A stretch of DNA of 39,463 bases, from contig NZ_JHVN01000024.1 of NCBI RefSeq assembly GCF_000620165.1, positions 1 through 39,463 on the forward strand, read 5' to 3'. Below are positions 14,418 to 21,921 of this stretch, in pieces; the stretch's first letter is position 1, and the number at the start of each line of letters is the position of its first letter. Origin of the DNA: Anoxybacillus tepidamans PS2. Lineage in GTDB: Bacteria; Bacillota; Bacilli; Bacillales; Anoxybacillaceae. Below the pieces are notes generated by a model. The model was given only the letters and a program-made list of their open reading frames with translations, was not told the DNA's origin and did no database searches. The translations under genes and the position numbers were made by a program.

Positions 14418-14879
14418 ATGAAAGTCAAAAAATTCAATAGATCCGATAATAAAGGAATATTAAGTAATTCAAAAAACGCCCTTGTATACATGCAAAAAAT
14501 CATTCAAAAAACGGGTAAACCAAAAACATTAGCCGAAATACGTGTTTTTGCTGAGTTTTTGGCTTACCATAATACGTCATCTGACTTAGACTATCTAGAA
14601 AATGATATTAAGAATCATATAGAAGCGGTTGAAAAAATGAGATCAGTGATACCGCCTATACTTATGAACTTTTTAGGACTCCTCTTTCCTTTGCTTTATT
14701 ATCTTGTGATGCCAAGTGGAATAATGATCCTTGGTTGGTTTGTTTTCTATGGAATTATAATACCTGTTATCTTTAAAATCCAATATAATCTGATAAGTTA
14801 TTATTCATACAAACTATATATCCAAGAGGCAAAAAAAATTATTAAATGTTCTACCAGCCAACTGGAGGACACTGAATGA
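14418..14879 (+). CDS. Membrane protein of unknown function
   Basis: The 153-residue protein has a basic N terminus, then two close membrane spans at about residues 78-98 (PPILMNFLGLLFPLLYYLV) and 100-120 (GIMILGWFVFYGIIIPVIF), and a helical tail. It lies between xtrA and the late sigma-like gene and is AT-rich. A terminator stem starts at its end. It may be a lysogenic-conversion or superinfection protein; no family recognised. Confidence 0.65.
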   Translation: MKVKKFNRSDNKGILSNSKNALVYMQKIIQKTGKPKTLAEIRVFAEFLAYHNTSSDLDYLENDIKNHIEAVEKMRSVIPPILMNFLGLLFPLLYYLVMPSGIMILGWFVFYGIIIPVIFKIQYNLISYYSYKLYIQEAKKIIKCSTSQLEDTE

Positions 14880-14916
14880 ATGCTTTAAGCGTTTGTTTGG
14901 TGTCCTCTTTTTATTT
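14865..14916 (+). terminator. Terminator or attenuator before the late sigma gene
   Basis: GAGGACAC (14865-14872) pairs perfectly with GTGTCCTC (14900-14907), followed by TTTTTATTT. The loop is long (27 bases). It overlaps the end of the membrane-protein gene and could attenuate expression of the sigma-like gene. Confidence 0.55.
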
Positions 14917-14932
14917 AAAGGAGGTCATTTGC

Positions 14933-15433
14933 ATGAATAAGCTGATCCAACAATATAAAGAGTCATTAAAGGCGGCAAGGAAAATGTATAGAAGCGCCAC
15001 TGTTGAGGATAAAAAAGTGATTGCTGGAATGATCTCTGACTTAGAATTTACTATTGAATGGATGGAAACAGGGAGACAGCCTGGGAACCGTCGCGGTATT
15101 GAACGACGTGCTGCTTATCAACGTGAACGATCGTTTGATCCATTGTTAATGCAAAAATATTTCCGTTCCAGTGAACCGGTATATGAGTGGGACGATCACG
15201 AAAAAGAAGATGTCATTACGAGTTGGGATCGGGAGCGTATTGAGGATGCTTTATCTGTGTTAACGGATCGGGAACGGGAAGTGTATCTGATGTCCAGAGG
15301 ACACTGTCTCTCATATAGCCAGATTGCGAATTACCTTTGCGTTTCTTCGAGTAGTGTTCAAAAGATGATCGAGCGAGCAGAGAAAAAAATCAAAAGACGT
15401 ATCCATGAAAGCCTCTTCTGCTTATGCGGATGA
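14933..15433 (+). CDS. Xpf-like sigma-70 region 4 protein
   Basis: The 166-residue protein ends in a sigma-70 region 4 helix-turn-helix at about 105-160: LTDREREVYLMSRGHCLSYS, then QIANYLCVSSSSVQKMIERA. It resembles Xpf, the positive control factor of PBSX late genes, and follows XtrA as in PBSX. It probably directs RNA polymerase to late promoters upstream of the packaging and tail block. ATG 14933 follows AAAGGAGGTC; an earlier in-frame ATG at 14876 overlaps the terminator stem and is unlikely. Confidence 0.8.
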   Translation: MNKLIQQYKESLKAARKMYRSATVEDKKVIAGMISDLEFTIEWMETGRQPGNRRGIERRAAYQRERSFDPLLMQKYFRSSEPVYEWDDHEKEDVITSWDRERIEDALSVLTDREREVYLMSRGHCLSYSQIANYLCVSSSSVQKMIERAEKKIKRRIHESLFCLCG

Positions 15434-15446
15434 GGCTTTAAATTTT
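15408..15446 (+). terminator. Weak terminator after the sigma-like gene
   Basis: AAAGCCTC (15408-15415) pairs with GAGGCTTT (15432-15439), followed by AAATTTT. The stem overlaps the end of the coding region. The T run is short, so readthrough is likely. Confidence 0.4.
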
Positions 15447-15500
15447 GTATAAATTTATAATAAAATAGAGTAAAATACATAAGTGAGAGGAGAATACATA

Positions 15501-16511
15501 TTGGATGTAGTACTTATCATAATTATTGTTTTCCTAACTACATGGTGCATCTCTCTTTATCAAAAACAAAAGCAAATAAAACAAACCCTTTCACAAGTGC
15601 AAGCTCAAGCAGCTGTAACAGTACAAATGGAAAAAGAAAAAGAGAAAAATCAATATGAAAACAAAATGGAAAAGGTGAAACAAGTAGTTGCGAAAAAAAT
15701 ACATGAATATGAAATTGAAAAAAAGGAATATCAAGCACAGATAAGCGATTACAAAGACAATATCAAAAAATGCGAGAAAACAATAAGTGAGCAATCGAAT
15801 CAAATTGAGGAGTTACATAATCAGATAGATAGTCTCAAAAGAATGCAACGAAATAGAGGAGAGGTCATAACCCATAAAATATTAACAGATTTGAAGGATC
15901 GATTGGTACGTGAGGGAAAAATAAACCGTAATGAAATGATTGTTATTCCAAATGTGTTTGTTCCCTATACGGAAAATAAGGTGATGAAAATGAGACAAAT
16001 AGATCACCTAGTGTTACTTCCGACGGACATATATATCATTGAAACTAAGTATTGGAAAGGGAAAGTGCTTCATGGTTTGACCAAGGAAAAAGCTGGTGAT
16101 TTCTCTTTTATTTTGGACGCTTTATTTCCTAAACAACAGAGCGATGCGGAACAAACTATAGTTTTTGTTAAAGAAAATATTAATGACAATAATGAGACAG
16201 GTTCGATGAAAATTGTGTCATATGAAAATCCATCAAAGCAAGTCATGAATGCAATGGGCAACTTAAGAGCTTATTTAATGGACTTAAATCAAAAATTCAA
16301 CTATGTTGAACCAATTCTTTACTATGGATATGATTCTGATGATTTTAATGAAGTAACCATCTATTCAGAAAAAGGTAAACCAAATGTTTTTAAATCAGAA
16401 AAGGAGTTAATAGATTATTTTGAGGAGCAATTAACAAAAAGGAAGAAATTTACTGTAAAGGACTTAGAAGAAATAAAACGGATAGTGGAGCAGGTTAATT
16501 ATATTTCATGA
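15501..16511 (+). CDS. Membrane-anchored NERD-domain protein
   Basis: The protein of about 336 residues has an N-terminal membrane span (DVVLIIIIVFLTTWCISLY), a long coiled coil to about residue 120, and a NERD nuclease-related domain at about 130-260. The domain shows RQIDHLVLLPTDIYIIETKY, where Asp and the ETK element match the PD-(D/E)xK-type core. TTG 15501 follows GAGGAGA. The gene is AT-rich and lies between the late sigma gene and the structural block, a typical cargo position. A nuclease tethered to the membrane could act on incoming DNA; this is inference. Confidence 0.75.
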   Translation: MDVVLIIIIVFLTTWCISLYQKQKQIKQTLSQVQAQAAVTVQMEKEKEKNQYENKMEKVKQVVAKKIHEYEIEKKEYQAQISDYKDNIKKCEKTISEQSNQIEELHNQIDSLKRMQRNRGEVITHKILTDLKDRLVREGKINRNEMIVIPNVFVPYTENKVMKMRQIDHLVLLPTDIYIIETKYWKGKVLHGLTKEKAGDFSFILDALFPKQQSDAEQTIVFVKENINDNNETGSMKIVSYENPSKQVMNAMGNLRAYLMDLNQKFNYVEPILYYGYDSDDFNEVTIYSEKGKPNVFKSEKELIDYFEEQLTKRKKFTVKDLEEIKRIVEQVNYIS

Positions 16512-16541
16512 TTTGGGCTTAAATAAAAGGAGAATATTGCC

Positions 16542-16745
16542 ATGAAAGTGAAAGAACTCATTGAAGAACTGCAAAAATTAGAGCAAGATGCAGAAGTGCG
16601 TATCAATCTTCTAAGGGGAATGCGACCACTTGGAACAAGACCTATCCAAGAAATTTCATCTTGTATTGATTTGGATAAAAACTGCATTCTTTATGTTATA
16701 GATGTAGATATTGAGATTGAGTACCCAACGGTTAAAGAAAAATAG
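16542..16745 (+). CDS. Small hypothetical phage protein
   Basis: The 67-residue product starts MKVKELIEELQKLEQDAEVR and has a C-terminal beta-rich half (CILYVIDVDIEIEYP). The pattern is seen in many short phage proteins that begin with an amphipathic helix followed by an acidic strand. AAAGGAGAA precedes the ATG. Function unknown. Confidence 0.6.
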   Translation: MKVKELIEELQKLEQDAEVRINLLRGMRPLGTRPIQEISSCIDLDKNCILYVIDVDIEIEYPTVKEK

Positions 16746-16882
16746 TAGTGTCCAAAACAGATGTTGAGTGTAAATAAAAATGGACGATTTTGTCGTGTAA
16801 ATGCCACTAATAACTGAGAGAGTTTTGATTAGTTTGTAAATATAACCTCTTTTTGCTAAATTGCTAATAAAGGAGGAGTTAT

Positions 16883-17107
16883 ATGGTTGCAGATAAGTTG
16901 AGTGAAAAGACTCGATCAGCAATTAAAGTTAGTTTAGGAATTAGAAAGAGTAGTTCTAAAGCTACTTGTAGTAATTGCTTTTACCGCCCTATAGAGAAGA
17001 TTTGTAACAAACATCATATTAAAACACAAGATAACGAAACTTGTGATTATTATAAAAGGGATACAAAATTTAAGTTTATAAGTGGTGGGCGAATGTCACC
17101 AAGATAG
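16883..17107 (+). CDS. Small cysteine-rich protein
   Basis: A 74-residue product with CSNC at 29-32 and two later cysteines (KICNKHHIK, ETCDYYKRD), together with a His pair, suggesting one zinc site. It starts at ATG behind AAAGGAGGAG and is followed 12 bases later by a strong terminator. No family recognised. It is AT-rich like its accessory neighbours. Confidence 0.55.
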   Translation: MVADKLSEKTRSAIKVSLGIRKSSSKATCSNCFYRPIEKICNKHHIKTQDNETCDYYKRDTKFKFISGGRMSPR

Positions 17108-17118
17108 GATTAATCTTG

Positions 17119-17146
17119 CGTCACCCGATTGGGTGGCGTTTTTTAT
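17119..17146 (+). terminator. Strong terminator before the secreted-protein gene
   Basis: CGTCACCC and GGGTGGCG form an eight-pair stem (one wobble) with a GATT loop, followed by six T residues. It isolates the secreted-protein gene from upstream transcription. Confidence 0.85.
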
Positions 17147-17160
17147 GAAAAAAAGACCTT

Positions 17161-17189
17161 TTGTATACTTTGTAAACCAAGTATATAAT
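17161..17189 (+). promoter_or_regulatory. Sigma-A promoter of the secreted-protein gene
   Basis: TTGTAT (17161-17166) and a perfect TATAAT (17184-17189) are 17 bases apart, 115 bases upstream of the ATG of the secreted protein. A palindrome starts at the -10 box. Confidence 0.75.
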
Positions 17190-17205
17190 CACAATTGTAA
17201 TTATA
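17184..17205. promoter_or_regulatory. Palindromic operator over the -10 box
   Basis: A 22-base palindrome with one mismatched pair is centred on ACAATTGT and its left arm is the -10 box TATAAT itself. A protein bound here would block the promoter. The centre CACAATTGTA is one base from the TACANNTGTA box of the BlaI/CopY family, but no such regulator gene is visible in the window, so a host regulator would be needed. Confidence 0.55.
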
Positions 17206-17303
17206 GTACATACAAATAAATTTTATTAGGTATGTAGAGATAATAAAGTTTAGTGTACTTATTAAAAAACAAATTTTGTAAAAAGCTGTTTAGGAGGGAT
17301 AAC

Positions 17304-18332
17304 ATGAAATTAGGTAAGGCATTATCAATTGTACTAGTATCTGCATTATTAATGGGGGTAACAACGTTGATTCCGAATACCCCGAGTGCCCAAGCTGCTG
17401 TCAATGTTCCATATGTGAAACCGGAAATCATTCAGGAACAATGGGCTATCGGTGATTACGTAAATAGTATTGGGCAGGTGTTCGAGGACGCAGCTCGGAA
17501 TGTGGGTTTTAAAACATCAAAGGCAGAACCGGGGACGTTGGTTGTTGAGCTAAGAAAGAAAGAATATTGTTGCTGGGAGTCAATTCGTACTTCAAATGCT
17601 ACATATAGAGCCTTTCTTTACAATGAGCCATATATGTTAGATGGTAGAAACGAAAGTGCTCCAGCTGCAACAGATATCTTTGATAAGGCAATGGACTTTA
17701 TAAATAAAAATGATAAAGAAAACTTCTACCTAAGAATAGCCTTCAATATAAAAAAACCTGACAGTGACCATACGTATTGGTTGGCATTTTTAGGATCGAA
17801 TGATCCGAGATCTTATTACTATAAGGCTTACTTTTATCCAGGAGTAAATCTTGTTCCTCTATCACGAGCGCAGAGGGATGCCTACTTTAAAGGACAAAAT
17901 ATTAATATTGGTGCAAGCAGTGGAAACAATACCGGTTCTAATACAAGTAACAAACCAACGATTCCAAAACTGAATGTCAAATACATTGGACGATTGGTGG
18001 TTAAGAGTAACAATGTTGCTATGTATAATTCGAAAGGTGAGATACACCGTAGGTTGAAAAGAGGAGAAGACATCCGGGTGTATGCGATTCAAGGAAATCG
18101 CTATTTAATTGGAGGCGGATATTATGTATTGAAAAGTAGCAGTACCTCTTTCTATGTAGGAACCATTTACTCGAAAAAAGGAGACATGGTTATATATTCG
18201 CCTAATGGAAAAGTATATAAAAAAATTAAGCCTAAACAAACTGTGAAAGTTTATTCGACCAAAAACAACGTATATCAAATCGGTGGAGGATACTACGTGC
18301 TCCCTGGAAGCAATATTGTATTCCAGCGATAG
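17304..18332 (+). CDS. Secreted protein with two C-terminal repeats
   Basis: The 342-residue protein has a signal peptide (MKLGKALSIVLVSALLMG, cleavage probably after AQA at about residue 31). The middle contains a Cys-Cys-Trp (KEYCCWESIR). A Ser/Gly/Asn/Thr linker at about 208-225 precedes two repeats of about 60 residues that share RYLIGGGYYVL and VYQIGGGYYVL, probably small beta-barrels. ATG 17304 follows AGGAGGGAT. It has its own promoter and operator-like palindrome and is bounded upstream by a terminator, so it is a lysogenic-conversion gene. The function is unknown; wall binding by the repeats is plausible. Confidence 0.8.
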   Translation: MKLGKALSIVLVSALLMGVTTLIPNTPSAQAAVNVPYVKPEIIQEQWAIGDYVNSIGQVFEDAARNVGFKTSKAEPGTLVVELRKKEYCCWESIRTSNATYRAFLYNEPYMLDGRNESAPAATDIFDKAMDFINKNDKENFYLRIAFNIKKPDSDHTYWLAFLGSNDPRSYYYKAYFYPGVNLVPLSRAQRDAYFKGQNINIGASSGNNTGSNTSNKPTIPKLNVKYIGRLVVKSNNVAMYNSKGEIHRRLKRGEDIRVYAIQGNRYLIGGGYYVLKSSSTSFYVGTIYSKKGDMVIYSPNGKVYKKIKPKQTVKVYSTKNNVYQIGGGYYVLPGSNIVFQR

Positions 18333-18509
18333 GGGATGAGGACACGATTATGAATTCGTGAATGAACATAAGTATAAATGGCTGATAACATTCAAATGTT
18401 CAAGGTACTAAAAGAAGGCGTATTGGCTCTGATGTCGTAATTTGACGAATAAACAATATGGAAAAGCTTCTCCTTTTGCTGTATGGTGTAGGCGAGAGGA
18501 GGGATAGAG

Positions 18510-18731
18510 ATGGAAAATTATAAGGTCACATATTACTTTAGTAAAGAATTTTATGTAACTCAAATTGTGGAAGCTGCCTCCAAGGAAGCAGCAATGAGAG
18601 ATGTAAAAGGTGAAAAAGTTGTACGTTTTGAAGATTCAAAAGGAATTCTTTATGAATTTGATATGAGTGATGTTAAACTGATTACTGTTAGTGAATTCAA
18701 ACAACCTAGAGTAATCGCAAAACCTTTCTAA
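18510..18731 (+). CDS. Small hypothetical protein
   Basis: A 73-residue protein with mixed strand and helix (YKVTYYFSKEFYVTQIVEA then SKEAAMRDVKGEKVVRF). It follows GAGGAGGGAT and ends just before a strong terminator. The 178 bases before it, after the secreted-protein gene, show no gene. No family recognised. Confidence 0.6.
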   Translation: MENYKVTYYFSKEFYVTQIVEAASKEAAMRDVKGEKVVRFEDSKGILYEFDMSDVKLITVSEFKQPRVIAKPF

Positions 18732-18740
18732 TTATAGTGA

Positions 18741-18767
18741 AAGCATCCTTCGGGGTGCTTTTTTATT
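18741..18767 (+). terminator. Strong intrinsic terminator
   Basis: AAGCATCC and GGGTGCTT form an eight-pair stem (one wobble) closed by a TTCG tetraloop, followed by a run of T. It ends the accessory transcript before the toxin-like locus. Confidence 0.9.
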
Positions 18768-18920
18768 CTGAGTGATTTTATGCTCGAGTCACCCTAAATA
18801 ACCTTGGGCTTATCCTTATTATCTTAACCTGGTTAAAGGAAGGTAAATAAAATATAAAAATAACCAAGAAATTAGTGTTTATATCACCACAAGGCTTATA
18901 GAAAAAGCCTGATAAAAGCC

Positions 18921-18954
18921 AAAAGACCTTACACAGTTCCCTGTAAGGTCTTTT
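18921..18954. terminator. Bidirectional terminator of the toxin-like locus
   Basis: AAAAGACCTTACA (18921-18933) pairs perfectly over 13 bases with 18942-18954, with an eight-base loop and A/T runs on both sides. It can stop the minus-strand transcript of the small membrane protein as well as plus-strand transcripts. The preceding stretch 18768-18920 holds no gene I can support. Confidence 0.85.
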
Positions 18955-18974
18955 TATTTATAATTTATTTGACT

Positions 18975-19022
18975 GCGAAGCCCAATCTAATTTGTTCTAT
19001 TTCTAAAAAGATTGAGCTTCGC
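18975..19022 (-). ncRNA. Long stem-loop in the 3' UTR of the small membrane protein mRNA
   Basis: 18975-18988 and 19009-19022 form a 14-pair stem. At the one imperfect position the minus-strand RNA has a U-G wobble, whereas plus-strand RNA would have a C-A mismatch, so the structure fits the minus-strand transcript. It lies between the stop codon and the terminator, a place where type I toxin mRNAs often carry a structure contacted by the antitoxin RNA. Confidence 0.5.
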
Positions 19023-19048
19023 TAGGTATTCCAAAATATAAAACTTAG

Positions 19049-19153
19049 CTATTTCTTGAATTTGTCTGAATAGTATTTTTCAAGACAATATAAAATTAAT
19101 CCGCCGACTACTGTGCTAACAATGCCCGATATTATATTAAACAAAATATCCAT
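19049..19153 (-). CDS. Small membrane protein, candidate type I toxin
   Basis: A 34-residue frame runs on the minus strand against all neighbours. It starts MDILFNIISGIVSTVVGG, continues with LILYCLEKYY, and has a charged tail DKFKK: a single membrane span followed by Lys, the plan of small phage and plasmid type I toxins. AAGGGGGA lies ten bases upstream of the ATG but is inside a hairpin (19157-19182). Long hairpins and a strong bidirectional terminator lie downstream. No antitoxin RNA promoter could be fixed with confidence. It could also be a small membrane protein with another role. Confidence 0.55.
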   Translation of the reverse strand: MDILFNIISGIVSTVVGGLILYCLEKYYSDKFKK

Positions 19154-19156
19154 CGT

Positions 19157-19182
19157 GGTGATTCCCCCTTAAAGGGAATACC
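19157..19182 (-). promoter_or_regulatory. Hairpin hiding the ribosome binding site of the small membrane protein
   Basis: In the minus-strand RNA, GGUAUUCCC pairs with GGGAAU-C-ACC over nine base pairs with one bulged C and a seven-base loop. The Shine-Dalgarno GGGGG lies in the stem and loop edge. This would hold translation low until the leader is processed or opened. Confidence 0.55.
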
Positions 19183-19248
19183 CAGCGAGGCTACTAATAT
19201 GATGTATGCAGAAAAATTGGAAAGTATTCCACTACAAGAACGCTATGG

Positions 19249-19276
19249 AGCATCTAATTAGGGTGCTTTTTTATTT
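19249..19276 (+). terminator. Terminator before the packaging block
   Basis: AGCATC (19249-19254) and GGTGCT (19262-19267) form a six-pair stem with one wobble, followed by TTTTTTATTT. It lies 14 bases upstream of the HNH start, so the late block may be controlled by antitermination or by a short leader RNA. Confidence 0.65.
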
Positions 19277-19289
19277 GGAGTTGATATTT

Positions 19290-19607
19290 ATGAAAGACTG
19301 GGCTAAATATTTTTATAAATCGAAAGCGTGGCGACAGTGTCGTGACGCTTATTTTGCTTTTAAGCATGGATTGTGTGAACGTTGTCAGAGACCAGGGAAG
19401 ATTGTTCATCACAAGATATGGCTTACTTCAGAGAACATCAATGACCCAGATGTTAGTTTGAATTGGAGTAATCTTGAGTTGCTATGTCAAGATTGCCATA
19501 ACAGAGAACATCATGAGAAGCATAGCGCAACAAGACATGATGTGATGTTTGATGAGAATGGGGATTTGGTGAGGAGTGAATCATATGAAAATCATAATGG
19601 TATGTAA
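19290..19607 (+). CDS. HNH endonuclease
   Basis: The 105-residue protein has the HNH fold: Cys29-x2-Cys32, the catalytic IVHHKIWL (His40, His41), Asn61 in WSNLELLC, and Cys66-x2-Cys69-His. In HK97-like phages a small HNH protein encoded directly before the terminase works with it to cut the cos site. ATG 19290 follows TTGGAG; an upstream in-frame start would run through the terminator. It is the first gene of the late block. Confidence 0.88.
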   Translation: MKDWAKYFYKSKAWRQCRDAYFAFKHGLCERCQRPGKIVHHKIWLTSENINDPDVSLNWSNLELLCQDCHNREHHEKHSATRHDVMFDENGDLVRSESYENHNGM

Positions 19608-19719
19608 AGAATGCACCAAACCAGCAGATGTAGACAAAGAAAAAAGCAACGAGAATTGGACAGTGTATAAAAACACATGCAGCAAATGCGGTGGAAGTAT
19701 CATTCCAAAAGTTGAATAG
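19585..19719 (+). CDS. Small zinc-ribbon protein
   Basis: A 44-residue frame with two CxxC pairs (VCKECTKP and CSKCGGS), a zinc ribbon. The ATG follows GGTGAGGAGTG and overlaps the last 23 bases of the HNH gene in another frame. The role is unknown; a DNA-binding partner in packaging is possible from its position. Confidence 0.6.
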   Translation: MKIIMVCKECTKPADVDKEKSNENWTVYKNTCSKCGGSIIPKVE

Positions 19720-19835
19720 CCCCCCTATTTCAAAGTTTAGGAGGTTCAGACAGGGACCGGTGGGGGTACCTTCGCGTAACACACAGGTTTTGCGCGTGAC
19801 CCCCCTCCCTAAAAACAGACAGAAAGGTAGGTGGT
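19720..19835. other. cos: Candidate cos site region
   Basis: This non-coding 120-base gap between the HNH/zinc-ribbon genes and the small terminase is G/C-rich in blocks, unlike its surroundings. It holds CCCCCC at its left, GGTGGGGGT at 19760-19768 and ACCCCCCT at 19799-19806, the last two forming an imperfect dyad around a central CGCG-containing stretch. Phages with an HNH next to the terminase typically have cos exactly here. The nick positions cannot be deduced. Confidence 0.5.
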
Positions 19836-19840
19836 TTTTT

Positions 19841-20212
19841 ATGGCGAGAAAAAAGGAGTTGACGAAAGATGAACGGATTTCGAAGGAGGAAAAACGATTA
19901 AGAAAAAGCTACAAGGATTTACCGAAAGATAAAATGCAGGTTGTCGATGGATTGATTCGACGTGCTGCTTACATGCGTGTGACGCTGGAAGACATGGAAA
20001 AAGATTTAGACGAAAACGGCTTTGTCGAGATGTTTACGCAGTCTGAAAAGACAGAGCCTTATGAGCGGGAACGACCAGTGGCGCGCTTGTATAATACGAT
20101 GAATAAAAATTATCAAAGTATCATTAAGCAGTTGTCTGAGTTGTTGCCAAAAGAAGGTCCAAGGGAAGAGGACGACGATGGGTTTGAAGCGTTCGTGATG
20201 AGCCGTGACTAA
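19841..20212 (+). CDS. terS: Terminase small subunit
   Basis: The 123-residue protein is basic and helical at the N terminus (MARKKELTKDERISKEEKRL) with a central helical DNA-binding part and an acidic tail (EGPREEDDDGFEAFVMSRD). It is of the P27-like small terminase type, and lies directly before the large subunit with an 8-base overlap. It recognises the packaging site and recruits the large subunit. ATG 19841 follows AGGTAGGTGG; an earlier in-frame start would run through the cos candidate. Confidence 0.8.
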   Translation: MARKKELTKDERISKEEKRLRKSYKDLPKDKMQVVDGLIRRAAYMRVTLEDMEKDLDENGFVEMFTQSEKTEPYERERPVARLYNTMNKNYQSIIKQLSELLPKEGPREEDDDGFEAFVMSRD

Positions 20213-21908
20213 GCAGCGAATGATTAGATATCCTTTGGCCTATAATCCCATTTTGGAGTATTGGGGAAAAATCGAAAGTGGCGAAGAGATCGTTTCGAAT
20301 AAAGTTCGCTGTGTTTATAAAAAACTCGTCAATGATATCTATGATCCGAATAGTGAGTGGGAATACAACCCGAAGCGTGCCAATCACGCTATTGAGTTCA
20401 TAGAGAATTTCTGCAAGCACTCCAAAGGAAAGATGGGCGGTAAACCATTTATTCTGGAGCTGTGGCAAAAAGCATTGATCGCATCGGTGTTTGGTTTCGT
20501 TCACAAAATTGACGGAACAAGAAAATATCGCGAGTTAATTTTAGTCGTTGCGCGCAAAAACGGGAAATCGGCGTTGGGTTCGGCCATTGCGTTATATATG
20601 CAGGTGGCCGATGGAGAACCGGGGCCAGAGGTGGTTTCGGCTGCCACGAAAAAAGACCAGGCAAAAATCATTTGGTTAGAAGCGAAGCGAATGGTCAAAA
20701 AATCACCGGCACTGCGGAAGCGCGTAAAGACGTTGGTTGCTGAACTAATCAGTGAATTCAACGATGGTTCGTTTAAACCTTTATCCAGTGACAGTAATAC
20801 TCTTGATGGATTAAACGTTCATTGTGCATTGATCGATGAGCTCCATGCTCATGCTATTGAAGATAAAAACCTATATGACGTTATCGTTGATGGCATGAGT
20901 GCGCGGGAGCAGCCACTCACCGTTATCACGACGACAGCAGGAACCGTGCGCGAAGGGATTTTTGACATTAAGTATGATGAGGCTGAGCGTATCATCAATG
21001 GATATGATGACCCTGACGGTTATAAAGACGAACGCGTCTTGCCGATCATCTATGAATTGGACAGTCGTGACGAATGGACGGATGAAAAGTGCTGGAGGAA
21101 AGCCAATCCTGGTCTTGGTACTATCAAAAAATATGACGAGTTGAAACGGAAGGTTGAGAAGGCGAAAGCGAATCCGTTACTTGTCAAAAACCTTCTGACG
21201 AAAGACTTCAATATTCGCGAAACATCAAGCGAAGCATGGCTCACATTTGAGCAATTAAACAATACGGAAATATTTAATATAGCAAGGCTTTGTCCGACAT
21301 ATGGTATCGGTGGAGTGGATTTATCAAGCACAACCGACTTAACATCGGCTTGTGTTTTATTTATGCTCCCAAACGATGACAAAATTTATTTCGAACACAT
21401 GTATTGGTTGCCTGGGGATTTGTTAGAGCAACGGGCGAAAGAAGATAAAATTCCTTATGACATCTGGAACGAACAAGGGTTGCTTCGAACGTGTCCTGGC
21501 AATAGTGTTCATCCGAAATATGTAACCGAATGGTATTTAGAAGTGATGAATGAAAAAGGAATCTACTTACCTTGGATTGGTTACGACAGCTGGAGCGCTA
21601 AATATTGGGTCGAGGAAATGGAAGGTTTCTTCGGAAAAGAGGCGATGATTCCAGTTATCCAGGTCAAAAAAACTTTGTCGGCGCCTATGAAGAAACTGGG
21701 GGCTGATTTGGAAGCGAAAAAAGTTGTGTACAACAACAATCCGATCACTAAATGGTGCTTGTCGAACACAAGTATTGAGATTGACAAGAACGGCAATATC
21801 CAGCCAATCAAGAGTAACCAACGTCGCCGTATTGATGGTCTAGCAGCAATGTTGAACGCCTATGTCGTGTTGCAACAAAAGTTGAATGATTACCTAAACA
21901 TGATTTAA
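20205..21908 (+). CDS. terL: Terminase large subunit
   Basis: The 567-residue packaging motor is of the HK97/Terminase_1 family. Walker A is ARKNGKSA at 116-123 and Walker B ALIDELHAH at 208-216. The RNase H-like nuclease domain starts with GGVDLSSTTDL in the second half and ends with RRIDGLAAMLNAY near the C terminus, which holds a conserved Asp. It pumps DNA into proheads with ATP and cuts at cos. It starts at GTG 20205, overlapping the small subunit. Length is normal and all motifs are intact. Confidence 0.95.
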   Translation: MTKQRMIRYPLAYNPILEYWGKIESGEEIVSNKVRCVYKKLVNDIYDPNSEWEYNPKRANHAIEFIENFCKHSKGKMGGKPFILELWQKALIASVFGFVHKIDGTRKYRELILVVARKNGKSALGSAIALYMQVADGEPGPEVVSAATKKDQAKIIWLEAKRMVKKSPALRKRVKTLVAELISEFNDGSFKPLSSDSNTLDGLNVHCALIDELHAHAIEDKNLYDVIVDGMSAREQPLTVITTTAGTVREGIFDIKYDEAERIINGYDDPDGYKDERVLPIIYELDSRDEWTDEKCWRKANPGLGTIKKYDELKRKVEKAKANPLLVKNLLTKDFNIRETSSEAWLTFEQLNNTEIFNIARLCPTYGIGGVDLSSTTDLTSACVLFMLPNDDKIYFEHMYWLPGDLLEQRAKEDKIPYDIWNEQGLLRTCPGNSVHPKYVTEWYLEVMNEKGIYLPWIGYDSWSAKYWVEEMEGFFGKEAMIPVIQVKKTLSAPMKKLGADLEAKKVVYNNNPITKWCLSNTSIEIDKNGNIQPIKSNQRRRIDGLAAMLNAYVVLQQKLNDYLNMI

Positions 21909-21921
21909 AGGAGGTGAGCGT

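Noticed and set aside
16746-16882. Regulatory site in the gap before the cysteine-rich protein
   Set aside because: I looked for the immunity operator and for promoter boxes; only partial matches with wrong spacing were found.
18340-18509. Possible small gene between the secreted-protein gene and the 73-residue protein
   Set aside because: No frame of useful length with a ribosome binding site; I see no structure there.
19201-19263. 20-codon frame MMYAEKLESIPLQERYGASN upstream of the HNH gene
   Set aside because: It has no ribosome binding site and overlaps the terminator stem; it may be only the leader region.
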